The position numbers and the translations under genes are program-made. Positions 17,710 through 26,614 of a DNA stretch of 64,000 nucleotides are shown here, piece after piece. The stretch's first letter is position 1. Every line of letters begins with the position of its first letter. The notes beneath the pieces are model-generated. The model made no database searches. It was not told the DNA's origin and saw only the letters and a list, made by a program, of their open reading frames with translations. Origin of the DNA: Bythopirellula polymerisocia (GTDB lineage Bacteria; Planctomycetota; Planctomycetia; Pirellulales; Lacipirellulaceae); assembly GCF_007860015.1 (NCBI RefSeq), contig NZ_SJPS01000001.1, positions 248,001 through 312,000 on the forward strand. The letters are read 5' to 3'.

Positions 17710-19026
17710 TCAATTGCCGAGGCGACGCACAGCAATCATTGATCCTACTATGAATAACAGCAAGCTAATCGCCGCTGGTTCCGGCACTGCAAGTGTTGTC
17801 GCTGAGAGCGGGGCAGGGTAGGCGGACTGCCAGAAAGTCAGATCGTCGATATCGACATCGCCGTCGCGGTCGGCGTCTCCGTCAGAGTGAGCGGCACCGA
17901 TTGATTTCCCGAAGCCGCGTTGCCAGGCGAGAAAATCTTGGCCATCGATGTCGCCATCGATGTCGAAATCAGCCGAGGGGTTTGCGGAGAGCGGGAAGGC
18001 GACGATAGTATTCAAGCTCACGGGATCACCATTATCCACGACCCCCAGCAGGACCCAATCGCCATTAGCCAAACGCGGGCCCAAGGTGAGTCCTTCGAGA
18101 TTCTGGCCGTTGGTGTTGTCTGCCGCTCCGGACCAAAGTTGCTCTTTGCTAACTGGGTTAAAAATCTGTCCGATGAGTCCGGCATCGAAGGGCGTGGCAC
18201 TCACGTCTGTGGCTGCCGTGAGATCAATTTCATAGATCCGATTGAGGTATAGCGGCGAAGTGAATGCCACGGACCGTTCCAATGCCAGCAGTGTGCCGTC
18301 AGGAAGCGAAACCAGATCACTCAAGCCACTCTGAGGCGAACCAAAAGTACTCGTGCCATGAATTTTATCAACGTGGTAGGCATACTGCTCGGCAGCAGTG
18401 ACGCTGTTGCCAGCCACTTCCATCCGCATTAGCCGCACTGTTGTACCAGCGGCGGCCGACGACACATCTCCGTCGACCGTAAGGGCTTGCTCGTTGGCCG
18501 TCCACATTGTCGTGCCGTCTGGGCTGCGTGCAAGAGACTCAAATCCGCGATTGGCTCGGCGATTGGCAAACACACTGGGGATAGCAACACTTTGCAATTG
18601 TGCGCCATTTGCCAAACTGTATTCGCGAATGCCCGGGGTTCCTTCTTCAGCAAGAAACACACTGTTACGAGTGGGATTGGTGTAAGCAGTCCCTTCAAAG
18701 TCGAGACTCATTGACAAGGTTTGCGCGCTGACCGCTGTGGCGGAGAGCAAAGTTCCCGTCGGAGAGAGTGCCACATCAATCGTTAGCAAGACGCCGCCAG
18801 TATTCTGGACTGCTGCGAAGCGATGTAACCCGGCCGTCGGAGAGGGCCCCAAGTAGGTTACGCCGCTCATTTCGCCGATGGTACCCACTGCGGTCGTATC
18901 GAGCAATTGGTTACTGGGTGCACCGACGTTCCAGTGGGCTGCCCAACACTCGGCAGACCATCCAGATAACAACACTGTGACAAACAAGATTGCACGATTT
19001 AGTAGCAAGGCCGAATCACTTATCAT
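17710..19026 (-). CDS. Exported esterase-like (phytase-like) protein with PEP-CTERM tail
   Basis: The protein has 438 residues. A signal peptide (LLLNRAILFVTVLLSGWSAE) leads into a beta-propeller-like region with GEMSGVTYLGPSPTAGLHRF, GFESLARSPDGTTMWTANE and QSGLSDLVSLPDGTLLALER, typical of the esterase-like/phytase-like family (PF13449). It is followed by two dockerin-like calcium repeats (DIDGDIDGQDFLAWQRGFG and DRDGDVDIDDLTFWQSAYP) and a PEP-CTERM anchor (VPEPAAISLLLFIVGSMIAV). ATG at 19026 overlaps the upstream gene's end by 11 bases, so translation may be coupled. A longer reading from 19173 would lie inside that gene. Substrate unknown. Confidence 0.82.
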   Translation of the reverse strand: MISDSALLLNRAILFVTVLLSGWSAECWAAHWNVGAPSNQLLDTTAVGTIGEMSGVTYLGPSPTAGLHRFAAVQNTGGVLLTIDVALSPTGTLLSATAVSAQTLSMSLDFEGTAYTNPTRNSVFLAEEGTPGIREYSLANGAQLQSVAIPSVFANRRANRGFESLARSPDGTTMWTANEQALTVDGDVSSAAAGTTVRLMRMEVAGNSVTAAEQYAYHVDKIHGTSTFGSPQSGLSDLVSLPDGTLLALERSVAFTSPLYLNRIYEIDLTAATDVSATPFDAGLIGQIFNPVSKEQLWSGAADNTNGQNLEGLTLGPRLANGDWVLLGVVDNGDPVSLNTIVAFPLSANPSADFDIDGDIDGQDFLAWQRGFGKSIGAAHSDGDADRDGDVDIDDLTFWQSAYPAPLSATTLAVPEPAAISLLLFIVGSMIAVRRLGN

Positions 19027-22000
19027 CGTTCTCGATCGCTTTTGGAGGAGCAGGCTTAGCAGGAGGAGAGTCAGCTTTGGCGGATTCAATAGGGGCTGGC
19101 GTAGGGGGTTCGCCACTGTCGACGAGTATGTAGCCGGCCCAGAAGAAAGGGAAGCTGGCCGTGGGTGGATCATCCCCTACCGCGCTACTCACGCGAGGTT
19201 CCAGGGCCGGTTCCAACTGGAGCTCTTTGGCAACTTCAATACATCGTTGCCACGCGTCGGCTGCCGAAGTGCGATGCAACTCTTGGACGAATTCCCGTAC
19301 GATCTCCAGGGTCGATTGCCCGCCAACGCGCCAGCGGCTTAGAAGAATCGTCTGCGCCCCGGTCGACATCAAGCCACAACTAGCCAGGAACAGTTCGCTC
19401 CCCGGCATATCTTGACTTGCACGGCGTCGAGATGTCTTGCCTCCGTTTTCGGCGATGGTGTGCGCGCCTGGAAAGATAAGCCGCTGAGGACCCATGATGG
19501 GCAACGCCAACCAGGCGGCAAGTTCCCCGTCGTGTCCCTCGCGGGCATTGGGAATCGGCGACCAAGCGAGTGGTTCAGTCCGTTCGATGTCGAATTCATC
19601 AAGCACTACCAACCCTTCCAGCAGCGAGGCAAGCACGGGCGACGCCACGGGCGACGGGTCGGGTAGCTTAATCAAATTCGGCATCGCCGTTTTGAGCGGT
19701 TCGAGCACCTCTGCTTTCGTTTCCTCCTTGTCGCCGGGTACGAGTTCATCGCCAACGATGCTTGAGTGCTGGACGCGACGCCAAGGCTGCGCATGACCGT
19801 AGGCCAAACCCATGGTCGGTACCACTCGGACTCGCGATAGCGAAGTGAGCGGAACGACTTTGCCTTCGAGATTGATCGGCAAGGCATGCAGAGGCACGTA
19901 CCAGACCAGCCCATCCGGTACAACGACCAATTCCTCCATCGAATCGGGATCGATCGACGAGCCATCGAAGAGAGCATGAAACAACGCCTGACCTGACTCA
20001 AGCCAGGCGGTCGATTCAAGTTGCTTCTCGTCGAGCGGACTATTGCGATCGTTACTCCCCAGATCGCGCAGAAACTGACTCAGCAAGCGAGCAATTGCTC
20101 CATTCGGACCACAGTTCCAGCTTGTCGATGCCCGATCGGTTATTAGAAAGCCAAGCAACCCGCCACCGGTCTCGTGAAACACAACCACTGCCTGACCGGG
20201 TTGGAGCAGGCCCTGCAACTGCTCCGCTGTCACGAATTGGGGAAAGCCATACTGGCTGGATACTCGAGTCAAACTCGTTCTTCCCAACATGCCTTCGCGT
20301 TCGGCGAGATTGTCGGACCATTTTTTCCAGAGCTTGCCGAGTTCCTGTTGGTCATCCTTGCTCATCTCGGGTTTCCACTCGGCTCGGAGTTGGCTCTGAA
20401 TTTGCTTGCCCTTTAGGTGAATGTCTCGGTAATCGGGATATCGTAAGAGGAGATCATCGCGCAAAGTGCGCTCTGCGGGGGTGAGCGTGATGGTCGGAGT
20501 TTCAAGCGTCTCGCGGAGTGCTGCCAGGCGTCCCCCCAGCATCAGCGAATTGTAGTAGCGGCGACGCTTGGCCAGATCGGTTACTTCCAAGGCACCATGT
20601 CGATCTTTACGCTCCTGAAGTGCCACCAGCCACCGGTCGAATGAGCCATCCAACGGCGTCTTCATCAGTGCCATTGTCTCCAATGGTCGCAAAGCCCAGT
20701 CGGCTTTTTGGGGATCGCTCAGCAATTGGTTATAAACTTCGTTGGCAGAACTTGCCCTTAACTGTTGCTGATCGAACCACCGATCGGTCAACTGCAATTG
20801 CAACGTGCGATTGGACATGCCGATTTGGTTAGCAAGAGCACTCTCGAGGACGCTGATAGCCGTAGGTTTGCCTAGCTCGGCAAGCACGCGGGCCTCCAGA
20901 TACTGCGACCAGTTTCCTAACAATCCTGTGCGAGCATCCCCCAATTGCGACTGTCCGGTTTGCAACACGGAGGCAGCCTGGCGCCAATTACCTGCGTTCA
21001 TCCATTCCTCAGCCCGCGCGAAACTCAGCCGAGCGAAGATATGGGCAAACCGCTCACGCCGAGCCCATGCCGCGGCATTGTCGAGCGCTGGGATGGGAAC
21101 AGGATTGTGCGAGGCGAGCCGATTTTGACTAGCCAGCCGGAAGGCCTCATCGATAACTCCGGCATCTTCGTAGTAGAAGGCAGAATAGCTGGCTTCGGCG
21201 AGCAATTGGTCTGCCAGGTCCGTCTTACCCGCTTCCATGGCCAAGCGACCTTGCTCCAAGAGGGCCACACACGTCAGTGGGTGATCGAGTCGGCCTGCAA
21301 GTCGTTCAGAACGTTGCAACAGGCTATTGGCTTGATCCAGATTTCCCTGACCGGCATAGGCGATTCCCAGTAGGAGATCGGCCCAGGCGTTTGACCAATG
21401 GTTAGGGGGGGCGATGCCACTGGAAAGCTTGTTGACCATATCGCGGGAAATCGGGTCATGGGCAGCCAGCGGTCCCAATATCTCGTTGCGGCGTCGGATG
21501 GCAAGCGCCGTGGCTCGCACAATTTCCACCACGTCGATCTGCCACATTTGCAATTGGCGCAACACGCCTCCCTGCTGCGCGACTTGGCTCTGAGTAGCAT
21601 AGTCATCTCCCATTTGGATCGACATCTGCTCGGGGACGTCACCCAAGATGAATTGTCGGGTACTGGTTCCCCAAGGGACTACCTTGCGGGCCAAGCTTGT
21701 GTCGGGCCGCGGATCAGAATTGAATCTGACCTGTAACAACCATTTAGGATCAACCAGATACATCGAGCAGGCTTGATCGAATTGCTCCAATGCGAGGGCA
21801 GGCTGACCGGCCTGATAGAGCACCTCACCCCACATCGCATGATAGCAGATCGAGTCGATCCACCTCTCGGTTACTCCCAAGCGTACTGACCCGCGCGCTT
21901 CGCGGTTGAGAGTCCGCAATGCGTCGCGGTACTCGCCCCGATAGAGATCCTCAATTGCCTGATAGTAGGCTTGACTAGGTATTGTGTTCGTCAGTTGACC

Positions 22001-22093
22001 GGGAAGGACTTGGCCAACGACAGGAGTCAACAAGCTGGCAAGGAGCAAGCATGCTACGAGAGGTAAGATATTTTGTCGCACAGATCGAATCAT
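19016..22093 (-). CDS. TPR protein with C-terminal CHAT-like domain lacking the catalytic pair
   Basis: The protein has 1025 residues, with a signal peptide or anchor (NILPLVACLLLASLLTPVVG) and a long helical TPR-like region (about 40-620). A C-terminal CHAT fold follows: LVVVPDGLVWYVPLHALPIN (the conserved PDG...P block) and AQTILLSRWRVGGQSTLEIV with the late FPFFWAGYILVDSG strand. CHAT domains are caspase-like Cys peptidases. Here the segment aligning with the H-x-THG motif reads GLVVLDEFDIE (about residue 830), and that aligning with LSACETG reads LIFPGAHTIAENGG (about 870), so both His and Cys seem replaced. It is probably a non-catalytic binding or scaffold protein. The ATG at 22093 is preferred over a TTG at 22114. 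Confidence 0.8.
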   Translation of the reverse strand: MIRSVRQNILPLVACLLLASLLTPVVGQVLPGQLTNTIPSQAYYQAIEDLYRGEYRDALRTLNREARGSVRLGVTERWIDSICYHAMWGEVLYQAGQPALALEQFDQACSMYLVDPKWLLQVRFNSDPRPDTSLARKVVPWGTSTRQFILGDVPEQMSIQMGDDYATQSQVAQQGGVLRQLQMWQIDVVEIVRATALAIRRRNEILGPLAAHDPISRDMVNKLSSGIAPPNHWSNAWADLLLGIAYAGQGNLDQANSLLQRSERLAGRLDHPLTCVALLEQGRLAMEAGKTDLADQLLAEASYSAFYYEDAGVIDEAFRLASQNRLASHNPVPIPALDNAAAWARRERFAHIFARLSFARAEEWMNAGNWRQAASVLQTGQSQLGDARTGLLGNWSQYLEARVLAELGKPTAISVLESALANQIGMSNRTLQLQLTDRWFDQQQLRASSANEVYNQLLSDPQKADWALRPLETMALMKTPLDGSFDRWLVALQERKDRHGALEVTDLAKRRRYYNSLMLGGRLAALRETLETPTITLTPAERTLRDDLLLRYPDYRDIHLKGKQIQSQLRAEWKPEMSKDDQQELGKLWKKWSDNLAEREGMLGRTSLTRVSSQYGFPQFVTAEQLQGLLQPGQAVVVFHETGGGLLGFLITDRASTSWNCGPNGAIARLLSQFLRDLGSNDRNSPLDEKQLESTAWLESGQALFHALFDGSSIDPDSMEELVVVPDGLVWYVPLHALPINLEGKVVPLTSLSRVRVVPTMGLAYGHAQPWRRVQHSSIVGDELVPGDKEETKAEVLEPLKTAMPNLIKLPDPSPVASPVLASLLEGLVVLDEFDIERTEPLAWSPIPNAREGHDGELAAWLALPIMGPQRLIFPGAHTIAENGGKTSRRRASQDMPGSELFLASCGLMSTGAQTILLSRWRVGGQSTLEIVREFVQELHRTSAADAWQRCIEVAKELQLEPALEPRVSSAVGDDPPTASFPFFWAGYILVDSGEPPTPAPIESAKADSPPAKPAPPKAIENDDK

Positions 22094-22474
22094 CGCTAGC
22101 ACCGTGGCCTGCAAATAGCTAGTTGAGTGATCAGCCGCATCGCACTAGCGAGCGGTTTCAAAAAACGCATGTCCAAACCCAAGTGCTAGCTCACCACGGC
22201 CAACATATGACAAGAGCGGACGCAAGTTACAACCTTGCCGGACTCATCTCATTCTAGCAAACCCCGAGAAAAAGGCGATTTATCCTCCTCACCAACTTGG
22301 GTCTTCAACCGTGCGAAGTAGCTCCTGCGATGGCAGTAATGCTAGCGTATACGCGACTTTTAGGCCAAATTCTCGGCTGTAGTCAAAGTTTACCGATCAG
22401 GGGGACGATAACGATTGTGCACGCCGATGTATTGGAACCTGCGTGGCAAAGTCCCTCCGGTAGGAGCAACGATT
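22094..22474. other. Divergent intergenic region, no gene seen
   Basis: This 381-base spacer lies between the minus-strand CHAT-like gene and the plus-strand lipoprotein gene. Open frames cross it, but none has a good ribosome binding site or recognisable protein. Confidence 0.45.
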
Positions 22475-22717
22475 GTGAAAACCTTGTCTACGAAAAACCG
22501 CTGCCACATGATCACACTGGGCAGCGGGCTCTTGATGCTGTTATCGCTCTCTGCAATTGGTTGCCAGGCAGAATACGCTGGCCAAACCTTGCCCAGCGCG
22601 TACTACCTGACCGACGACGTGCAGTACTACGCCCCTGGTCCAGAATTCAAATTAGCTCGTGAGGCGGCCGCGCTTAAAGAGCAAGCTGCCAGCACTGTCA
22701 GTGAACCACAACGCTAA
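22475..22717 (+). CDS. Small conserved lipoprotein
   Basis: The protein has 80 residues with a lipobox leader (LLMLLSLSAIGC) and a mature part starting QAEYAGQTLPSAYYLTDDVQ, then YYAPGPEF and an Ala/Lys/Glu-rich helix (AREAAALKEQAAS). Planctomycetes commonly carry such short lipoproteins with a Tyr-rich segment followed by a coiled helix. GTG at 22475 is chosen because TAGGAGC lies about 8 bases upstream. A hairpin at 22728-22751 follows the stop. No function is known. Confidence 0.75.
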   Translation: MKTLSTKNRCHMITLGSGLLMLLSLSAIGCQAEYAGQTLPSAYYLTDDVQYYAPGPEFKLAREAAALKEQAASTVSEPQR

Positions 22718-22727
22718 TCCCGAGCAA

Positions 22728-22751
22728 AGTTGCCGTATTAAGTAGGCAACT
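22728..22751 (+). terminator. Weak candidate terminator hairpin
   Basis: AGTTGCC and GGCAACT form a 7-bp stem with a 10-base loop 10 bases after the lipoprotein stop. No T-run follows. Confidence 0.35.
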
Positions 22752-22862
22752 GGGTTGAAATACGTAAATAGAGTGATAGGTAGAGTACAATTTTTGCCGC
22801 TTGTTGTCGACTACTGCTCCAAGGTCGACGACGAGATAGGGGGGGACGGCACCTCAGTGGCA

Positions 22863-22909
22863 GACGTCTGAGGGGCGCGAACGCAACCGCGTCGCGTGCC
22901 TCAGGCGTC
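22863..22909. repeat. Long imperfect hairpin between converging genes
   Basis: GACGTCTGAGG...CGCGA pairs with TCGCG...CCTCAGGCGTC through 18 positions with three mismatches and an 11-base loop. It lies between the lipoprotein gene and the converging acetyltransferase gene and could be a REP-like element or a two-way terminator. Confidence 0.6.
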
Positions 22910-22980
22910 TTCGCCCGAGGATTTGGAACTACCATGTTCTTGTGACGAACAGATCTAAAAAAATCGAAATTCGTCTTTCG

Positions 22981-24195
22981 TTAGGCAATCGCCGGCTTCG
23001 CTTTTGTTTCTTTCACCGTGCGATCATTCGTCAGCCGCTGCTTGAGCCATTGAGTAAGTCGCACTCCTTGGCCACGCAAGGCATTCCAGGGATAGTAGCA
23101 ATACCGGTAGCTTGTTTCGACATTAGTCCGAAACCGCGACTTGAAGTCATATTCTCCAATGCCTAAATCCAGTGACTGATCCCCCCGTTCGAAGCTGTCT
23201 TCGATAAATTTTGCCAGTAAGAGTTTGCCTACTCCTTTGTCTCGCATTGCAGAGAGATATCCCATCCGTAAGCCAGAAACTTCACCACGAGAAAAATAGT
23301 TGTATTGGAAGGCGACTGGAGTGCCAGCGAATTGCAGGATCGCCATATCCATCATTCCCAGTCGGGCTGCCTGAGCGTGGCAGTCAGTGAGAAACTCCAA
23401 TACGCTATCGTGACAGAGAGTGTTGCCGTTGGTGACCTTCGCCTGCCACCCTCCGCGTGATATTTCTACACATTGGTCGAATAGGTCCCAGCGGGGATCT
23501 CCATCTCCATCGGCAGCAGACTGTGGGCGATGGCGAATAAATTCCACCGTCCCTTCCCGTTGGAGATTTCGAGTCTGTCTTCTTATTTCGTGCCGCCATT
23601 TCTTTGAGAGGCCGCGATGGTAGTCTTCCCAGTTAGTCTCCGAAAAACGGACGACCGAGCTTTCCTGGTGGGGGGCACTTTGGGGCTGCCATCCGGCTGC
23701 AGACATCGCACGACGAGTGGCATCGCCATCTCCTGAAGCACCGGAGGTCCAACATAGGTCGATCACGTCCCATTCACGGTGCGTATTGCGAAGGTGCTGT
23801 AACGCCATAAATAAAGTGGCCGAGCGATTGGGACCTAGCGGCCCATACCACATCCCCCAGTCACTCAAGGGATACGTGAGTACTCGTACAGTCGTGAGCC
23901 GATATTCTTTCTCGACGATACACAGGGGGAGAATGCCGATCGTTGAGTCGCTAGAGCGGACGATTAGCACGCGCATCTGCTGATTTGCCCCGTGATGTCG
24001 CCAAAAGGTGACGAACCAGTCATATGTCTGAAAGAAAGACGCACGTGGAGTTTGCAAGTGCAGGGCATTCCAAGCCAGTTGATAGGGTTGAAGCTCTTCG
24101 AGCGAATTGATTTCGATGACTTCGGCCATTGCGAACCCTGCTGGTAATTCCTGAGAATCGTCGTTGCAGCAAGTATTTCGCAAGGTTTGTGCCAT
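22981..24195 (-). CDS. GNAT-fold acetyltransferase of the BioF2/CelD-like type
   Basis: The protein has 404 residues with two GNAT-like halves. Residues about 55-130 contain SFFQTYDWFVTFWRHHGANQ and IGILPLCIVEKEYRL, the usual entry of the Acetyltransf_6 (PF13480) family. The second half has LSKKWRHEIRRQTRNLQREG, FAGTPVAFQYNYFSRGEVSG, MRDKGVGKLLLAKFIEDSFE and a final DLGIGEYDFKSRF, all characteristic of this family (also called CelD/BcsL-like or FemAB-like). Members are linked to exopolysaccharide or cell-envelope modification. There are no neighbouring polysaccharide genes, so the substrate is open. Confidence 0.8.
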   Translation of the reverse strand: MAQTLRNTCCNDDSQELPAGFAMAEVIEINSLEELQPYQLAWNALHLQTPRASFFQTYDWFVTFWRHHGANQQMRVLIVRSSDSTIGILPLCIVEKEYRLTTVRVLTYPLSDWGMWYGPLGPNRSATLFMALQHLRNTHREWDVIDLCWTSGASGDGDATRRAMSAAGWQPQSAPHQESSVVRFSETNWEDYHRGLSKKWRHEIRRQTRNLQREGTVEFIRHRPQSAADGDGDPRWDLFDQCVEISRGGWQAKVTNGNTLCHDSVLEFLTDCHAQAARLGMMDMAILQFAGTPVAFQYNYFSRGEVSGLRMGYLSAMRDKGVGKLLLAKFIEDSFERGDQSLDLGIGEYDFKSRFRTNVETSYRYCYYPWNALRGQGVRLTQWLKQRLTNDRTVKETKAKPAIA

Positions 24196-24444
24196 TCGTT
24201 GTTTCGAGAGGTGGAACTGATAAGATGCACTGATTGCAAGGTAAGTTTAGCAGCTATTTGCGTAGGGAGGTTCGACTCGCCATGTGGCAATTTGGCATCA
24301 TGTTGTATTCTGGCAACGACTGAATACATCATTAATTCACTTTGCCACAGACTTCGCAGCGAATGCCGAGAAAGCTCTCAATAGTCCGCTTTGCTTTGTG
24401 CACTCGAAGACCATCCCTTTTTTTTTAATTAACTGGACGCACTG
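24196..24444. other. Divergent intergenic region
   Basis: This 249-base spacer between the acetyltransferase and the CinA-like fusion gene includes an AT-rich tract (near 24418-24432). No gene seen. Confidence 0.4.
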
Positions 24445-25602
24445 GTGAAGAATTCCACCTGGAAACAACTGTTGACACAAATTCATTCCAGTGGTCGTCG
24501 CTGTGTGCTTGCCATCACTGGAGGAGGTGGCCAAGCTATTGGCAAGTTACTCTCCACACCTGGAGGTTCGAACTCGCTGCTCGAAGCCGTAGTTCCTTAT
24601 TCCCTGTCGGCCCTGTCTGAGTTTCTCGGTGGAGAACCCGATCAGGCGTGCAGCGAACCGACTGCCCGGGCAATGGCCATGGCTGCCTGGATGCGAGCCA
24701 AAGTTCTAGCCCCAGCTGCGGACCCGCACATGCTTGTCGGAATCGGCACTACCGCGAGCTTGGTGAGCAACTCCCCTAAGCGAGGCGAGCATCGCATCCA
24801 TGTTGCCTTGCAGACCGCAAACCAGACCACATCGCTTTCACTCAAGCTGGTCAAAGCAAAACGGACTCGACAACAAGAAGAACGCCTGGCGGCAAAACTA
24901 CTTCTTGTGGCCTTAGGCGAAGCCTGTGGAGCAAACACGGCTGCCTGTCGTCATTCTCTTGAACAGAGACTCATGCAAGGTGAGCAAATTCTCCGCCGCC
25001 ATCAAGAAGCGGAATCGAAATGGACAGAACTCCTCTTGGGCGAGCAAAGTTTCGTGCAATGGCCCCGAGGAGTCAGCGAGCAATTGCCCAGTGCGATCTT
25101 TCCTGGGGCATTTCATCCCTTGCACCAAGGTCATCGACGCATGGCAGAGATTGCTGCGAAACTCACGGAGTCGGAAGTCGTCTACGAGTTGTCGATCACA
25201 AATGTCGATAAACCCCCGCTCGATTTCGTGGAGATTGCTGACCGGCTTGCTGGCATCGAGAAAAATGATCCTGGAAGCAGGGTGCTACTGACTACAGCTT
25301 CTACCTTTATCAAAAAGGCTGCTTTGCTAGCCGGTTGCACATTTGTCGTGGGAGTGGACACATTGCAACGGATCGCCGACCCGCGCTACTACGGTAACGA
25401 CCAGATAAAGCGCGATTCAGCAATCCACCAGATAGCGACTGCCGACTGTCATTTCCTGGTATTTGGTCGGCAGGTGGAGGGAAAGTTTTGTTCGCTCGGA
25501 GACTTGCAACTTCCTAACGATTTGTTGCGACTCTGCACAGAAGTTCCTGCCAGCGAATTTCGCGAAGATGTTTCGTCGACGGAGTTGAGAAGGGATCCTT
25601 AG
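24445..25602 (+). CDS. CinA-like domain fused to a nucleotidyltransferase
   Basis: The protein has 385 residues. Residues about 10-165 resemble the C-terminal (NMN deamidase-like) domain of CinA: CVLAITGGGGQAIGKLLSTP, GGSNSLLEAVVPYSLSALSE and a later ML-V-G-I-G-T-T-ASL. Residues about 215-385 form a HIGH-type nucleotidyltransferase: IFPGAFHPLHQGHRRMAEIA (H-x-x-x-G-H) and FREDVSSTELRR (the I-S-S-T-x-I-R motif). NadD-like enzymes transfer AMP to nicotinate mononucleotide and CinA-like domains act on NMN, so a role in pyridine nucleotide salvage is inferred. GTG is the only usable start after the in-frame stop at 24430. It converges with hemC with a four-base overlap. Confidence 0.75.
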   Translation: MKNSTWKQLLTQIHSSGRRCVLAITGGGGQAIGKLLSTPGGSNSLLEAVVPYSLSALSEFLGGEPDQACSEPTARAMAMAAWMRAKVLAPAADPHMLVGIGTTASLVSNSPKRGEHRIHVALQTANQTTSLSLKLVKAKRTRQQEERLAAKLLLVALGEACGANTAACRHSLEQRLMQGEQILRRHQEAESKWTELLLGEQSFVQWPRGVSEQLPSAIFPGAFHPLHQGHRRMAEIAAKLTESEVVYELSITNVDKPPLDFVEIADRLAGIEKNDPGSRVLLTTASTFIKKAALLAGCTFVVGVDTLQRIADPRYYGNDQIKRDSAIHQIATADCHFLVFGRQVEGKFCSLGDLQLPNDLLRLCTEVPASEFREDVSSTELRRDP

Positions 25603-26522
25603 GAATTTCGTGCCGCATCGATTAATTGCTGGGCCCCCTGGGCCAACAACTCCTCAGCCACTGTCCTTCCCAATTGCAGCGGATCATCAAGCGAACCGCT
25701 TGCCGCCGCTCGCAGAATCTGTGTTCCATCCAAGCTGGCCACGAGGCCGTCCAAGCGTAGCTTGCCATTCTCAATCCGACCCCAGGCACCGACCGGAGCG
25801 GAACAACCCGCATGCAAGAGGGCCAACATGGAACGCTCAGCGTCGGTGGACGCGCGGGTGTCGGGGTGCTGGATTTGGGCGACAAACTTGAGAAGTAACT
25901 CGTCTGCTAACCGACATTCAATTCCCAGAGTCCCTTGCCCCGGGGCGGGTAGCATTCTTGGTGGAGCGAGTTCTTCGCTAACTTTTTCTGCGAGACCAAG
26001 TCGATTGAGTCCCGCGGAGGCGAGAATGATCGCGTCATACTCACCAGTAGTCAGTTTACTTAGCCGGGTATCCACATTCCCGCGAATTCCCCGCACATTG
26101 ATGTCGGGTCGCATCGCTCGCAGTTGTGCCTGCCGCCGCAGACTACCGGTGCCGACTATAGCCCCTGATGCCAAGGCAGCGAGCTTTTCGCCCGAGGCGG
26201 AGACAATGGCATCGCAGCAATTCTCCCGTTCCGGGACGGCTGCGAGTGTCAGTCCCCAGACCGTTTCCGTGGGAAGATCCTTGAGACTATGCACCGCCAA
26301 GTCGACTTCGCTCCGCAACACGGCGGCTTGAATCTCCTTAGTGAACACTCCTTGCAAACCCAATTCAACAATTGGTCCGCTCTGCTGTCGATCACCCTGC
26401 GTGGTGATCTCAATGATCTCGACCTGTGCCCCAAGCCGCTCAAGCTCAGCGGCAACCCATCGGGCTTGCCAGAGTGCCAGTTGGCTGGAGCGAGTACCAA
26501 TGCGGATGTGAGGGGTGGACAC
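25599..26522 (-). CDS. hemC: Hydroxymethylbilane synthase (porphobilinogen deaminase)
   Basis: The protein has 307 residues, full length. It joins four porphobilinogen units to hydroxymethylbilane in tetrapyrrole (haem) synthesis. Visible features are IRIGTRSSQLALWQARWV at the N-terminus, EIQAAVLRSEVDLAVHSLKD with the catalytic-site Asp/Lys/His region, GTGSLRRQAQL, and the dipyrromethane-cofactor Cys in LLHAGCSAPVGAWG. No other hem gene is adjacent. Confidence 0.97.
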   Translation of the reverse strand: MSTPHIRIGTRSSQLALWQARWVAAELERLGAQVEIIEITTQGDRQQSGPIVELGLQGVFTKEIQAAVLRSEVDLAVHSLKDLPTETVWGLTLAAVPERENCCDAIVSASGEKLAALASGAIVGTGSLRRQAQLRAMRPDINVRGIRGNVDTRLSKLTTGEYDAIILASAGLNRLGLAEKVSEELAPPRMLPAPGQGTLGIECRLADELLLKFVAQIQHPDTRASTDAERSMLALLHAGCSAPVGAWGRIENGKLRLDGLVASLDGTQILRAAASGSLDDPLQLGRTVAEELLAQGAQQLIDAARNS

Positions 26523-26614
26523 AATGAATTAAGCAATGATCGCGGAATGAACTCGAAACGGGAAAGCTCATGGTAAAGATTCCCGAATTGGTCGGCAACC
26601 AGGGGTGCAATGGC

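Noticed and set aside
17528-17713. 61-codon minus-strand frame upstream of pckG
   Set aside because: It sits in the probable promoter region, with no signal peptide, domain or good start.
19016-22093. Active caspase-like defence peptidase
   Set aside because: The His and Cys positions of the CHAT motif appear replaced, and the protein has an export signal and no defence-gene neighbours.
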